Source: Ceratothoa steindachneri (taxonomy: Eukaryota; Arthropoda; Malacostraca; Isopoda; Cymothoidae). From it: DNA of 64,000 bases. The translations under genes were made by a program, and so were the position numbers. This document shows positions 34,960-45,317 of this stretch, in pieces (positions within the stretch are counted from its first letter, which is position 1; each line of letters begins with the position of its first letter). The stretch is from contig OZ018338.1 in assembly GCA_963969495.1 (NCBI GenBank), forward strand, positions 49,524,780-49,588,779. The letters run 5' to 3'. A model generated the notes under the pieces. It saw only the letters and a program-made list of their open reading frames with translations, ran no database searches and was not told the DNA's origin.

Positions 34960-35815
34960 ATCAGGCTGTGATTAGGAGGGTCCGGTGGCTCGGAAACCTC
35001 ACTCTAAGCGCCATGATACGAAAGAAACCCCCGAATTTGGCGTGGAGATCCAGGTCGTCATTGACAACGATCCCAGCAAGTCGAGATCCAGAGATAAAGG
35101 ACTATCTGTCTCTCTGTTCTGGCAGTTCGTGCATGAGGCAATCCGCTACTTCTCATACGAGATGAGAAAGGGCCAACTTCTGTCACATAAGATGAAGGAC
35201 AAGATGAAGGAAAGTACTGCGAAGCTTCTGAACAAACTGAAGCATCCCCTCGAGCCTTGCATGTTTTGGTTCTTCTCAGACGAAAATAATTTGTGCCAAG
35301 ACAAGATGGCAAAACAACCTCTGGTTTGTTTTGGCCCCCAAAGATGTACCGGAACTCTTGAAGACCAAGTTCCCTTTCAATAGCAGTGTGTTTAGGGTGG
35401 TCAGTAATGAGGGCCTCGTTATGGCCCCATTTATCTTCCCAGAGAGTTACATCTAATGTCTGGAGCTGTTGGTGTTGCTCCGGGTCCAGGAGGTGGCAAT
35501 TGGAACGCCTTACGTGTGGCATCAGGACTCTGCACCCTACCGCACAAGGAGGAGGACACAGTCTTGGGTGTCAGACTATTTCTTTGACCACATCACTCCG
35601 AACATCTAGCCTCCTAACTCACCAGACTACAACCCCTGGACTATTGTGTCTGGCATGGTTGAGAGAAAGGAGGGGGGGGAGAGGTAGAGAAGGATCCCGT
35701 GCACCGGTTAGCAGTTTTCACCCAGTTAAACAGGGATACCGTCGAGAAGCCCTGTCGCAGGTTCCAACGCCGCATGGAGGCCTTGGTTGAGGCCGACGGC
35801 CATTTCATCAAATAA
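34960..35815 (+). pseudogene. Mariner-superfamily transposase (broken)
   Basis: A clear mariner-family transposase. In one frame from 34,985: ARKPHSKRHDTKETPEFGVE, IDNDPSKS, IRYFSYEMRKGQLLS, LLNKLKHPLEPCMFWFFSDE (first catalytic Asp), NNLCQDKMAKQ. After frameshifts, about 35,495-35,545: TPYVWHQDSAPYRTRRRTQS (second catalytic Asp), then PPNSPDYNP (third catalytic region) and near 35,750 FQRRMEALVEADGHFIK as the C-terminus. Two or more frameshifts and a stop make it inactive. The WFFSDE and WxQDSAP motifs place it near mariner rather than Tc1. Terminal repeats were not found. Confidence 0.9.
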
Positions 35816-35984
35816 AATGAATAGTCCAGCAATCTTTCAAGTCTTTAAATGTAACTTTGATAAATATATTTTTATTAATGAAGTGTTATTTTCTTTTAGG
35901 TTGAAGTTAGACGACAAATCAGCCCCCTCACCCTGTAGATGAGTGACTGAATCCCGGGTTAATGAAATAAAATTTAGGGACACT

Positions 35985-36409
35985 TTAAATGAATTTGATT
36001 GACACGGGTATAACCTCTGCACCCATCAAAGAACATACGCAAGACTGGTAGGGGATAATTATTTGAAATAAAAAACGGAATTGTTTCGAATGTAAATAAT
36101 TCAATAAAGCAGATTGAGGTGGAGTCAATCTGGAAAAAATATTATGCTCAGTAAAAATAGGATGGTTCAATAGTAAATTTTCCAGATTATCTGGACAATC
36201 TGGTGATACTGATGCTTTAACGCTAAGGCAAATTAGTAAAGGAAGTGAATTCAATGTAGTTATTCTTGATGACGTCAATTTAAATTGTGGACTGGGAAAA
36301 TATGACAGGAAGAGTGGAAATTGAGTTGTAAGCTTATAGAATGTTTTGAGGATATTCTTTTAATCGATTCGTTAATCAGCTAACAATGGATGCCAACATA
36401 TTAGATCTA
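35985..36409 (+). pseudogene. Old CR1-type LINE endonuclease, left part (split by the Gypsy element)
   Basis: Shows VVILDDVNL (position of 'VIxGDFN', about 36,254) and, near the insertion point, MDANILDL (36,387-36,409), equal to the family's 'TRxxNILDLV'. The frame is cut by the LTR at 36,410 and resumes seamlessly at 42,601 with LRSNNDHLVQKVIVKEA and LGNSDHQKVHF, the catalytic SDH block. The join across the removed element is the best evidence for both calls. Confidence 0.8.
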
Positions 36410-37713
36410 TGTGATAGAATGGGTGGAGGCCGCGTTAATTTCAACCCCTATCACATATTATTTAAAACCACGATGCTCCCACGTGCATCTTCGCTTCAAA
36501 GCTTGGCGTCTTATCGCAGCCACCGGATGTCAATGTTTAAACAAGGAGGTTATCGTCCCCCCGTTCGCCCCCATACGCTGACCTCGCCAGATTGAGTTAG
36601 GCTTATGGGCAGATAAGGCGTTGTTCCCAGGGTCGGCTGTGCATTCCCTCGAAGCTCCCATTCCATTGTCCCCCCACGCCAAGGGAGTGTCTGGACTATT
36701 TAGATGGAAATTTTACCACTAAGATCAGATTGGAGATCCAGATTTTCGTCGCGAAACATCACCCCGACCCTCTCTCACTTTGTGCGCCAAGGGACCTGGA
36801 CCTCGAGATTCACCATCAATGGTCCAGAAGGAGGACAATATCCCTTGAGTGCCAAGGTTCGAGCCTTTCGTGACGCCAAGTCCACAAGGCTTCCCCCTCG
36901 TTGTTCAGAAAGAGAACAACGTTAGAACAGCCATTGTTCGTTCGAGCCCGTTGATCAGAAACGGTTCTCACCCCTTCCCTGTTGTTCAGAAGAGAACAAC
37001 GTAGAACAGCCATTGTTCTTTTGAGCCCGTTCGCCAAGAAGCGGTTCTCACCCTTCCCCCTTGTTGTTCAGAAGAGAACAATATTAGAACAGCCATTGTT
37101 CTTGAGCCCGTAGACAAGAGACGGTTCTCACCCCCTCCTGTTGTTCAGAAGAGGACAACGTAGAACAGCCATTGTTCTTCAAGCCGTTCGTTGAGAAACG
37201 GTTCTCATTCCCAAGACGCCACGTCAGGATCATTTTATTCTCCCCCCCTTCGGCTGGAACTCGCCAGCGGACCGAAAATTCCTTCACGTCGCCTTCCACT
37301 GCACAACTAGTATAAAATTACGTAAGCCGAACGTTACCTTTGAGTATTTAACCCTTTTGTCAATTCTATCCTGTGTTTAAATGGTTTAACGAACCATTCC
37401 CATCTCTTTAGCTTTATATTTGTTTTACCTTTTTAAATCTTTTAATCCTTGGATTAGCCCGAGCCCCCACGACCCTTTCCATTCTCTGTTTATGTCAATA
37501 TTTTCTGTTTTGTGTATTGTTGATAGTTATTATTAATAAAACTCTATTTTATTAATGATAGCAACATTATTATCCTTGAGCTCAGTTCCACTTCTTAAGC
37601 ATATCGAAGATACATAATATCGGCCCGCCAGACATCCACGCACTCTAAAGATAATTAAAGAAGTTCCCTCAACGAATAGTTATATATGGTATATCGTCGA
37701 GAGTCCATTCTAC

Positions 37714-37717
<4 letters not shown>
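36410..37717 (+). repeat. 5' LTR
   Basis: Starts TGTGATAGAA, ends ATTCTACGACA. Carries a four-unit ~80-bp repeat at 36,901-37,215 and a TATATAAT-poor but AATAAA-containing 3' part (AATAAAAC near 37,536). The paired LTR is at 41,294-42,600. Confidence 0.97.
36901..37215. repeat. LTR internal tandem repeat, ~80 bp x 4
   Basis: Units start with TTGTTCAGAAGAGAACAA at 36,901, 36,982, 37,064 and 37,141. Each has two dyads: TTGTTC with GAACAA, and AGAACA-N5-TGTTCT, followed by GAGCCCGT and CGGTTCTCA. They lie in the upstream (U3-like) half of the LTR, a usual place for enhancer repeats. The same array is in the 3' LTR (41,783-42,095). Confidence 0.93.

Positions 37718-37771
<54 letters not shown>
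37718..37771. repeat. (TA)n between 5' LTR and leader
   Basis: Fifty-four bases of TA directly after the LTR end, before TTGGTATCAG (about 37,778). It would displace the primer-binding site from the LTR by over 50 nt, so it probably arose after insertion. Confidence 0.97.
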
Positions 37772-37772
<1 letters not shown>

Positions 37773-38092
37773 TATTTGAATTTGGTATCAGGTGTGTAAG
37801 GTTTAACGCTATATCTTTGCAAACACTGGTCTCAGTCGAATAAAGCATAGTGTTATTCATTATAATAATAGAGTATAGTAGTTTTCTTTTGTTTTAACGA
37901 TTGCTATCCCCTTTTTTGAAACTTAAGAAGCTGGAGTAGCTCAAGGAACTGTTATAATAATTTGTTTGTGTTTTTTTTGTGATTTTAGTCAGTGGTTATT
38001 TAGATCAAGAAACCAAGTACGAATAGGTCAGTGCCCATATTTAGGTTGGCTAATTTCTCTAGAAGGCATAATTCTTGTTGCAAGGAATTTTA

Positions 38093-39417
38093 GTTGGTTG
38101 ACTATCGCGCCCCCAAGTGCAAAGAGTCGAAATCTTTAAAGCGCAAGGAGAATCCTTGGGACTTTCCGGAAAAGAACTAATTGAGTACGTTCAAGAGGAG
38201 CAAAGAAAAGAGCGTCAAGAAAAAGAAAAAGAAAGAGGAAGAGAAATACAACGAGAAGAACGAGAAAGAGAAATACAACGAGAAGAACGAGAAAGAGAAA
38301 TCCAACGAGAAGAACGAGAAAGAGAAATCCAACGAGAAGAACGAGAAAGAGAAATCCAACGAGAAGAAAGAGAAAGAGAATTTCAACGAGAAGAAAGAGA
38401 GGAACGGAGAAGACAAGCTGAGCTTCACCATCAGATTGAATTAGCTCGTGTTGAAGCAGAGATACAGTCCGCCAGTTCCCGTTCCGAAGCCCCCCCCCCA
38501 ATCTCTCACTAAAGCTCCCCAATTTCAAGGATGGAGAGGATTTCGGAGCATTTTTAGCCCACTTCCAAAAGATCCTCGAAATCAATAACATGGATCTGGA
38601 GGCTGAAGGTATAGTCAGATTACTTCTCTTGTTAAATTGTAAATTGAGTGAAATTTTTATATCTTTACCATCTGAGTGTACAATTAACTACAGCACCTTA
38701 AAAGCTGAGTTATTGGCCGCTCATAATATGACTCCCGATTTCTACCGCCAAGAATTTCGAGGAGGTCGTATTAAACCCGGACAGACGTTCCGTCAATTCG
38801 GATACATTCTTCAGAGGAATTTTAAATTTTGTTTAGAATCCTCAAAGGTTGATCCGAACTACGAGTCCTTAACAGACTTCGTGTTGCGAGATCAATTTTT
38901 GGCGTCTCTCCCGATGGAGATCCGCGCGTTCGTCAAGGATCGTCAGTGCCAGACCTTTAAAGAATGTACCGAAGAAGCGGATGTCTATGCCGCAAGCCAT
39001 AATTTATACCCAAACGAGAATCGAACTTCTCACCAATCCCCCTACAAGGAAAGAAGGAAGGATTCGCGCCCCTTCACAGGAAAGCCGACGAAGTTTCCGA
39101 GCCCCGTAAAACCCCCAAATTTCTTTCCCCAAAACCAACAACGGGACTCCAAACCTCCCGTTAAGATTTCTCCTCCATCTCTCTTCCCGAAGCGACCAAT
39201 CATATGCTTCACCTGTGGTGTAGAAAACCACATGAGCTGGAATTGCCCCCAAAATTCTAGGCTTAAAGGCGGACCAGCCCACCAAGTTCACCAGATTAAT
39301 GCCACCCCGGCTCCCCCGGTGGTGCAGACCCAAGCAGAAATTTCTCCCCCTCCGTCAGGCCACCAGGTAAATTTTATTTCTGATAAAAGTTCATCGGGAA
39401 CTTTGAAATTTGAGTAG
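38093..39417 (+). pseudogene. Gypsy gag (one frameshift)
   Basis: The first part (38,117-38,512) is highly charged: about six 27-bp units (38,243-38,404) coding for EIQREERER-like repeats, a likely coiled coil. A run of C near 38,492-38,501 shifts the frame: after the shift the sequence runs on as the capsid region (38,590-39,417) with MTPDFYRQEFRGGRIKPGQT, FGYILQRNFKFC and FVLRDQFLASLP, matching retrotransposon gag. The zinc knuckle CFTCGVENHMSWNC (C-x2-C-x4-H-x4-C) lies near 39,210. A TAG at 39,415 separates gag from the in-frame protease. The N-terminal start is not certain (no ATG close to the start of similarity). Confidence 0.9.
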
Positions 39418-39657
39418 GGCAGCGTGAACGGCTGCCGAGTGTCGACTCTCGTCAGGGACACAGGATGTACGTGTTTCATCGTGTCCGACGAACTCCTGTC
39501 CCCAGTGGACCCTAACCACGAAAATTTGCGGTGGTACATGACTACCTTGGGCGGGCGAACCAATTCCCCGTCGTTAGATGTTACCTGCAGTGTCAATATT
39601 ATGATGGCTGGGCTGAAGTCATTTCAGCACCCATACAATTCTGTTCCGTACTTATAG
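39418..39657 (+). pseudogene. Gypsy aspartic protease
   Basis: Same frame as gag, after a single TAG. VNGCRVSTLVRDTGCTCFIV holds the DTG active-site motif of retropepsins, followed by LGGRTNSPSLDVTCSV. It ends at a TAG at 39,655. The stretch 39,658-39,990 (Pro-rich, including TPIPSDFSETPNQDVRTAHK in another frame) links it to pol. Confidence 0.82.
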
Positions 39658-39989
39658 GACAGAGCCCCCAAGTAAGTTCCGACCCGGTGTCTCAGGCCGC
39701 CCTTCCTCGAGGCCGAGCTAAGAAAGCCCAGGAGCCCGTCCCCATCAGAACCCCGATACCGTCCGATTTCTCGGAGACCCCTAACCAGGACGTTAGGACG
39801 GCACACAAGGAGTGTGAATTACTAACACCCTGAGGCGATAAGGCCCAATACAAGGACACGGAGACTGTCCGTGGACCCCAAGAAAAAAAGAACCCCCAAC
39901 GCGCCCATGGAAATACCTTCGTAGAACTGGACGAAACATCGGCGGTTGAAGAAGATTACCCCGCGAAGTCCCTTAATGTAATACAGATA

Positions 39990-40875
39990 GTGTGCACCGA
40001 ACCTGATGCCGATTACCCTCCTCCTTCCCTACCAGGCGAGTCTTTGGAACACTCTGACCTGGATATTGACGCGCAGCTGACACCACATCAAAAGAGTCAG
40101 CTACAAGAACTATTTGAATGGAGTCACCATTTAACCACCCTATTAGCTGTTTTCGAGCGACTGCGCGAAAATGGCCTCACCATTGGCCCCCGCAAATGCC
40201 ATTTTGCCCACTAAACCATAAAATATTTGTTTCAAAATAGGACAAAGCAAGTTAGGTCCCCAAGAGAACAAGATTAAGGCAATCGCCTACATGCCCCTCC
40301 CGATTACAAAGAAGCAATTTAGATCGTTCCTAGGATCAGCTTCTCACTATCAGCGATTTGTTCCGAATTTCGCTGCAATTTCGGCCCCCCTCAGCCCCCT
40401 TCAAAAAAAATAATTCCCCCGATCGTTTACATTGGAATGATGTCGCTATTTCCCATTTTAATCAGCTCAAGAGTAAGCTCATTTCTGCCCCCATTTTAAA
40501 GTTTACCAACCCAACGAGGGCATTGGAGGTGTACTCCTTCATTACGAGGATGACGGAACGAATCATCCAGTTGCATATGCTAGTCGTCAATTATTACCAC
40601 GCGAAAAGAGATATGCCACTATAGAGAAGGAAGCTCTATCAATTATCTGGGTCATAGACAAATTCAAAATGTACTTGATAGGAAAAGAATTTCAGATAGG
40701 AACCGACCACCGTCCGTTAGCCTATATTCGGAATGTACGACACTCCAACGGCCGAATTATGCGCTGGAGTTTACTCTTGCAAGAGTATCAATTTAAAATA
40801 AATTATATAAAAGGTTCCGATAACCAGGTCGCTGACGCACTCAGTAGGAATGCGTTACCGAATAGCGTAGAGTAA
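39990..40875 (+). pseudogene. Gypsy pol: RT remnant and RNase H
   Basis: QLTPHQKSQLQELFE (N-terminal RT linker) joins directly to VFERLRENGLTIGPRKCHFA (sequence normally well after the YxDD motif), so the RT palm with its catalytic Asp residues is deleted. In the next frames FLGSASHYQRFVPNFAAISA and DRLHWNDVAISHFNQLK complete the thumb/connection. RNase H follows: the DASE-type block is frameshifted (about 40,540-40,560), then IEKEALSIIWVIDKFKMYL, IGTDHRPLAYI and YIKGSDNQVADALSR (40,621-40,850). It stops at 40,873 with no integrase. Confidence 0.9.
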
Positions 40876-41293
40876 TTGTATTCATAGAATTAGTATCTCC
40901 ATTTAGGTATATACCGTCTTGTACGACTTAAATTAGATTATCTTGCAATATAATTAGTTAATGTATGTCTGAATTTTGTAACGCTCAATGCCTACTTTTT
41001 TTTTGTATGTATATATATTTGTACCCATTAATTTACGTATAAATTATTTTGTCCCGTATGTACTAATTTTATATCATTTCATTGTTCCATGCCTTTTTTG
41101 TTTATTAAGTTTGTATTAAAGGTTATTTTCCCTTATAATCAAAAGATCGAAATAATCATATGTATTGAGGTAATACTAGTAAGGTGCAGGAAGGTACGGT
41201 TGGTACAAGAAAACGAGTTCCCCACAACGGAGCTCTATCGTTGTCCCTTCTCTCTTTTTTTTCGAAGTGACAACTTCCACCGGAATGGAGGGG
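40876..41293. other. Gypsy 3' internal region; integrase absent, purine tract at the end
   Basis: AT-rich sequence where integrase is expected. No HHCC zinc finger or DDE core is visible in any frame. GGAATGGAGGGG at 41,281-41,293 abuts the 3' LTR and fits a polypurine tract. Confidence 0.75.
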
Positions 41294-42600
41294 TGTGATA
41301 GAACGGGTTGAGGCCGCGTTAATTTCAACCCCTATCACATATTATTTAAAACCACTATGCTCCACGTGCATCTTCGCTTTGAAGCTTGGCGCCTTATCGC
41401 AGCCACCTGAGTCAATGTTTAAACAAGGAGGTTTATCTTCACCCGTTCGCCCCCATACGCCGACCTCGCCAGATTGAGTTAGGCTTATGGGCAGATAAGG
41501 CATTGTTCCCAGGCTTGGCTGTGCATTCCCTCGAAGCTCCCACTCCTTTGTCCCCCCACGCCAAGGGAGTGTCTGGACTATTTAGATGGAAACTTTACCA
41601 CTAAGATCAGATTGGAGATCCAGATTTTCGTCGCGAAACATCACCCCGACCCTCTCTCACTTTGTGCGCCAAGGGACCTCGACCTCGAGATTCACCATCA
41701 CTTGTCCAGAAGGAGGACAATATCCCTTGAGTGCCAAGGTTCGAGCCTTTCGTGACGCCAAGTCCACAAGGCTTCCCCCTCGTTGTTCAGAAAGAGAACA
41801 ACGTTAGAACAGCCATTGTTCGTTCGAGCCCGTTGACCAGAAACGGTTCTCACCCCTTCCCCTGTTGTTCAGAAGAGAACAACGTAGAACAGCCATTGTT
41901 CTTTTGAGCCCGTTCGCCAAGAAGCGGTTCTCACCCTTCCCCCTTGTTGTTCAGAAGAGAACAACATTAGAAAAGCCATTGTTCTTGAGCCCGTAGACAA
42001 GAGACGGTTCTCACCCCCCCCCTGTTGTTCAGAAGAGAACAACGTAGAACAGCTATTGTTCTTCAAGCCGTTCGTTGAGAAACGGTTCTCATTCCCAAGA
42101 CGCCACGTCAGGATCATTTTATTCTCCCCCCCTTCGGCTGGAACTCGCCAGCGGACCGAAAATTCCTTCACATCGCCTTCCACTGCACAACTAGTATAAA
42201 ATTACGTAAGCCGAACGTTACCTTTGAGTATTTAACCCTTTTGTCAATTATATCTTGTTTTTACACGGTTTAGCGAACCATCCCATCTCTTTAGCTTTAT
42301 ATTTGTTTTACCTTTTTTAATCTTTTAATCCTCGGATTAGCCCGAGCCCCCACGACCCTTTCCATTCTCTGTTTATGTCAATATTTTCCGTTTTGTGTAT
42401 TGTTGATAGTTATTATTAATAAAACTCTATTTTATTAATGATAGCAATATTATTATCCTTGAGCTCAGTTCCACTTCTTAAGCATATCGAAGATACATAA
42501 TATCGGCCCGCCAGACATCCACGCACTCTAAAGATAATTAAAGAAGTTCCCTCAACGAATAGTTATATATGGTATATCGTCGAGAGTCCATTCTACGACA
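41294..42600 (+). repeat. 3' LTR
   Basis: Matches the 5' LTR nearly base for base, including the four-unit ~80-bp repeat (41,783-42,095). Differences include a few substitutions and short indels (for example CCCACGTGC versus CCACGTGC near 36,479/41,362). Confidence 0.97.
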
Positions 42601-42854
42601 ATCTACTACGTTCAAATAATGATCATTTGGTTCAGAAAGTGATCGTTAAGGAAGCACTAGGAAATAGTGATCATCAGAAAGTTCATTTTAATGATGGGAA
42701 CTGGAGAAAGGATATGAGAATGCTGCACAAATTGATAATTTCAAAGGGGCGATTATGGAAAGCTTCGAATTTTGCTTATAATTAGGGTAATGGGGATGTA
42801 GAATTGAGAGGAAAGAATGATTATGGGATGTGAACTACTACTATTAAGCATCTA

Positions 42855-43041
42855 GGGTAAACTAGCCAATTAAGACGCACTTGTGAGAAAAAACAGCTCT
42901 GCAAAAACTTAATGCACACAATCAAAATCTTTTAGGTAGATTGTTTTAGATCATTTTGAGCATTATAGATTTTGATTGTGTGCATTAAATTTTTGCAGAG
43001 CATTTTTTCTCACAAGTGCGTCTTAATTGGCTAATTTACCC
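42855..43041. mobile_element. 187-bp MITE with ~75-bp inverted repeats and TA duplication
   Basis: Ends GGGTAAACTAGCCAATTAAG (left) and its near-perfect reverse complement (right). The arms continue for about 75 bp through GACGCACTTGTGAGAAAAAA and AATGCACACAATCAAAATC. TA dinucleotides flank it (42,853-42,854 and 43,042-43,043), as for Tc1/mariner-mobilised elements. No coding capacity. Confidence 0.95.
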
Positions 43042-43329
43042 TATTAACTTTAGTTCAGGGGCAATTCATCCCAATAAGAGCCATTAGAAAGGTGGTTAAC
43101 CACAGGGAGGAATCAGGAGAGAGCTAGAAAAAATTATCAGAAGAAAAAGGTACGAGGATATCTGAAATTACAGGCAGAAAATAAATACTCTTGAAGATTT
43201 AAATTATAATAGATTGACTAGCAAATAGGCTAAATAGGATTAGAGAGAAAAGCAAAAGGGTGTCAAAAATTCAAATTTCAAAATAACAACAAATATCCAA
43301 GAAAGTTCTTTAGTTATTATAAAACCAGG

Positions 43330-43790
43330 GAATGGCTTCGCCAACCTCCCTACAGGGGGTGCTTGCGCTTTGCTACTAAGATTAAAATTTAAAATCCAAA
43401 AAAAAGCAGCCATGTTTAAATTTTTCTAAATTTCTGAACTTCGCCAATTATAATAATTTTAAAAAGGAACTCTAAATTAAATTTCCCCCCCTTTCAAAAT
43501 ATCACGTTGCTAAAATATAGTTATAGAAGAAGATATATAAAAATAAATTTTCTGAACTTCACCATTCGTAATTCTTTGGGTTTAAAAATTTTACAAAATT
43601 TGGATACTTATATTTATTTCTGAACTTCACCATTTTGTTTTTTTGATATTAAAAAAAGAATTATTAGAAATAACTTTTAGAAAAAACATAAGTCATAACC
43701 AAACTAAGATGAAATTATTATTCAAATACTAAAAAAAAATCCCCTTCTTAAATTATAGAGTTAGTGATGATGATGATGATGATGATAAAT
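43330..43790. other. AT-rich insertion inside the CR1 linker, ending in (GAT)n
   Basis: CR1-like sequence stops near 43,330 (after 'SYYKTR'-like codons) and resumes near 43,800 (DLINQKGRELHMRK). The intervening ~460 bp is AT-rich with a thrice repeated TTTCTGAACTTC (43,431, 43,548, 43,617) and ends in seven GAT repeats (43,768-43,788). A trinucleotide tail would fit a 5'-truncated RTE-type LINE, but no coding part is seen. Confidence 0.45.
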
Positions 43791-45317
43791 AGCATTTAAC
43801 AGATATAAAAAGGGACCTAATAAATCAGAAGGGTAGAGAACTACATATGAGGAAATAGTTGAGATACTTGGTGACTATTTTGCTTCAGTATTTACATAAG
43901 AAAACCTAAAGTTTAATATATGGTACTGCAGGGTCAGTTAAAGATGTGTTGACTACCATTAATGTAGATAGGAAAACCATTAAAAAGATTTAAATGTTAA
44001 CAAGGTCTCTGGCCCTGATAACATTCATTCTAGGATACTTAAAGAAGGGGTGTAAAGTATTGCAGTGGCTCTTGAGAAAAGATATTGATCACTGGAGGAG
44101 TTTGGAGAAATTCCTGATGATTGTAAAAGATCGAATGTAGTGCACAATTTCAAGAAGTTAAATAAAGTGAATCTAAATAACTTTTGACTCGTAAGCTCCA
44201 CTCTTATAATCTAAAATTCTTGGTTAAAAAAGGGATTTGGGGAACATTTAGAAAAGGGGGTTAATCATTCATGCTGGGCATGGGTTTACATAGAACATGT
44301 CGATCATGTCTAACAAATTTACTAGAATTGGTAGATTTTGTAAGGAAATTAGATAAGGGAGAGATCGTAGATGAAATTTAATCGGATTTTAGCAAAGCCG
44401 TTGATGTGGTTCCACAGAAAATACCAGTTTAAAAATTAAAAAGGTTTGATGTCTGTGCATAGGGTTGTAATAAATAGAGTAAAGTTACGGGCAAGGACGT
44501 TATTAACGGAGTGCTCATTATTATTTGAAGGTAGTCTATATAAATATTTTTTGCTGATGAGCCCAAATTGGCTGCCGGGGTAAAAAAAGATGAGAGAAAC
44601 ATTAAAGTGCAGTTTTTAAATGAATTAGTACTTGGGCAGATGACTTTTATCTGTCAAAAATGTAAAGTTATTAACATGTGAAGGGATAATAGGGAATTTA
44701 CCTACGAAATAAATGGGGATGGACTGAACTCAGTAGAGGATGAGAAAGGCATAGTAGTAATAGATAGGTCATTAAGGTTTTTTAAGCAGTCTATTCAACT
44801 CTCAAAATAGGGCCAATAGAATAATGTGCTTCATTAAAAGCACTGTTACAAAAGAAGATTATTCTTAACCTCTATAACTCATATGCCAGGCCTCATCTAG
44901 AGTGCTGTATACAGGCATAGCCCCAACATTTTAAATATATCAACCTGCTAGAGTTAGTGTAAAGGAGGGTAACAAAGCTGATACCTTCCGAATGCGTAGA
45001 TAGACTGAGGGTACTGAATATGTTCTCATTGGAAAGGTGTTTGAGAGGGGATATGATTGAGCCTTTAAAAAAAATTCTGGGAGACATAAATTGGATGCTG
45101 GCAAGTCCTTTGATTTCGAGGGTAATAATAGGACGAGGTCACAACTTGAAAATTGAAAAAACAAATGTGTAGGTTGGATTTTCGAAAATATTATTTCACC
45201 AATAAAGCATTGAGACTTCTGCAATAAATTACCGCGAGTGATAGTCAAAATTTAAATGCGTTCAAGGTCAGATTAGATGAGTGTATGGGGAGGAAATATT
45301 ATGGCGGTTTTTATAGT

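Larger units (their letters stand above)
36410..42600 (+). mobile_element. Ty3/Gypsy LTR retrotransposon, 6,191 bp, non-autonomous
   Basis: Two LTRs of 1,308 and 1,307 bp begin with TGTGATAG and end with CTACGACA (TG...CA), flanked by the 5-bp duplication ATCTA at 36,405-36,409 and 42,601-42,605. Between them lie, in order, a (TA)n tract, a TTGGTATCAG leader typical of the primer-binding region, gag, protease with DTG, a reverse transcriptase lacking its palm, RNase H, and a purine-rich tract just before the 3' LTR. No integrase is recognisable. The LTRs differ at scattered positions, so the insertion is moderately young. It splits the endonuclease of an older CR1 LINE. Confidence 0.96.
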
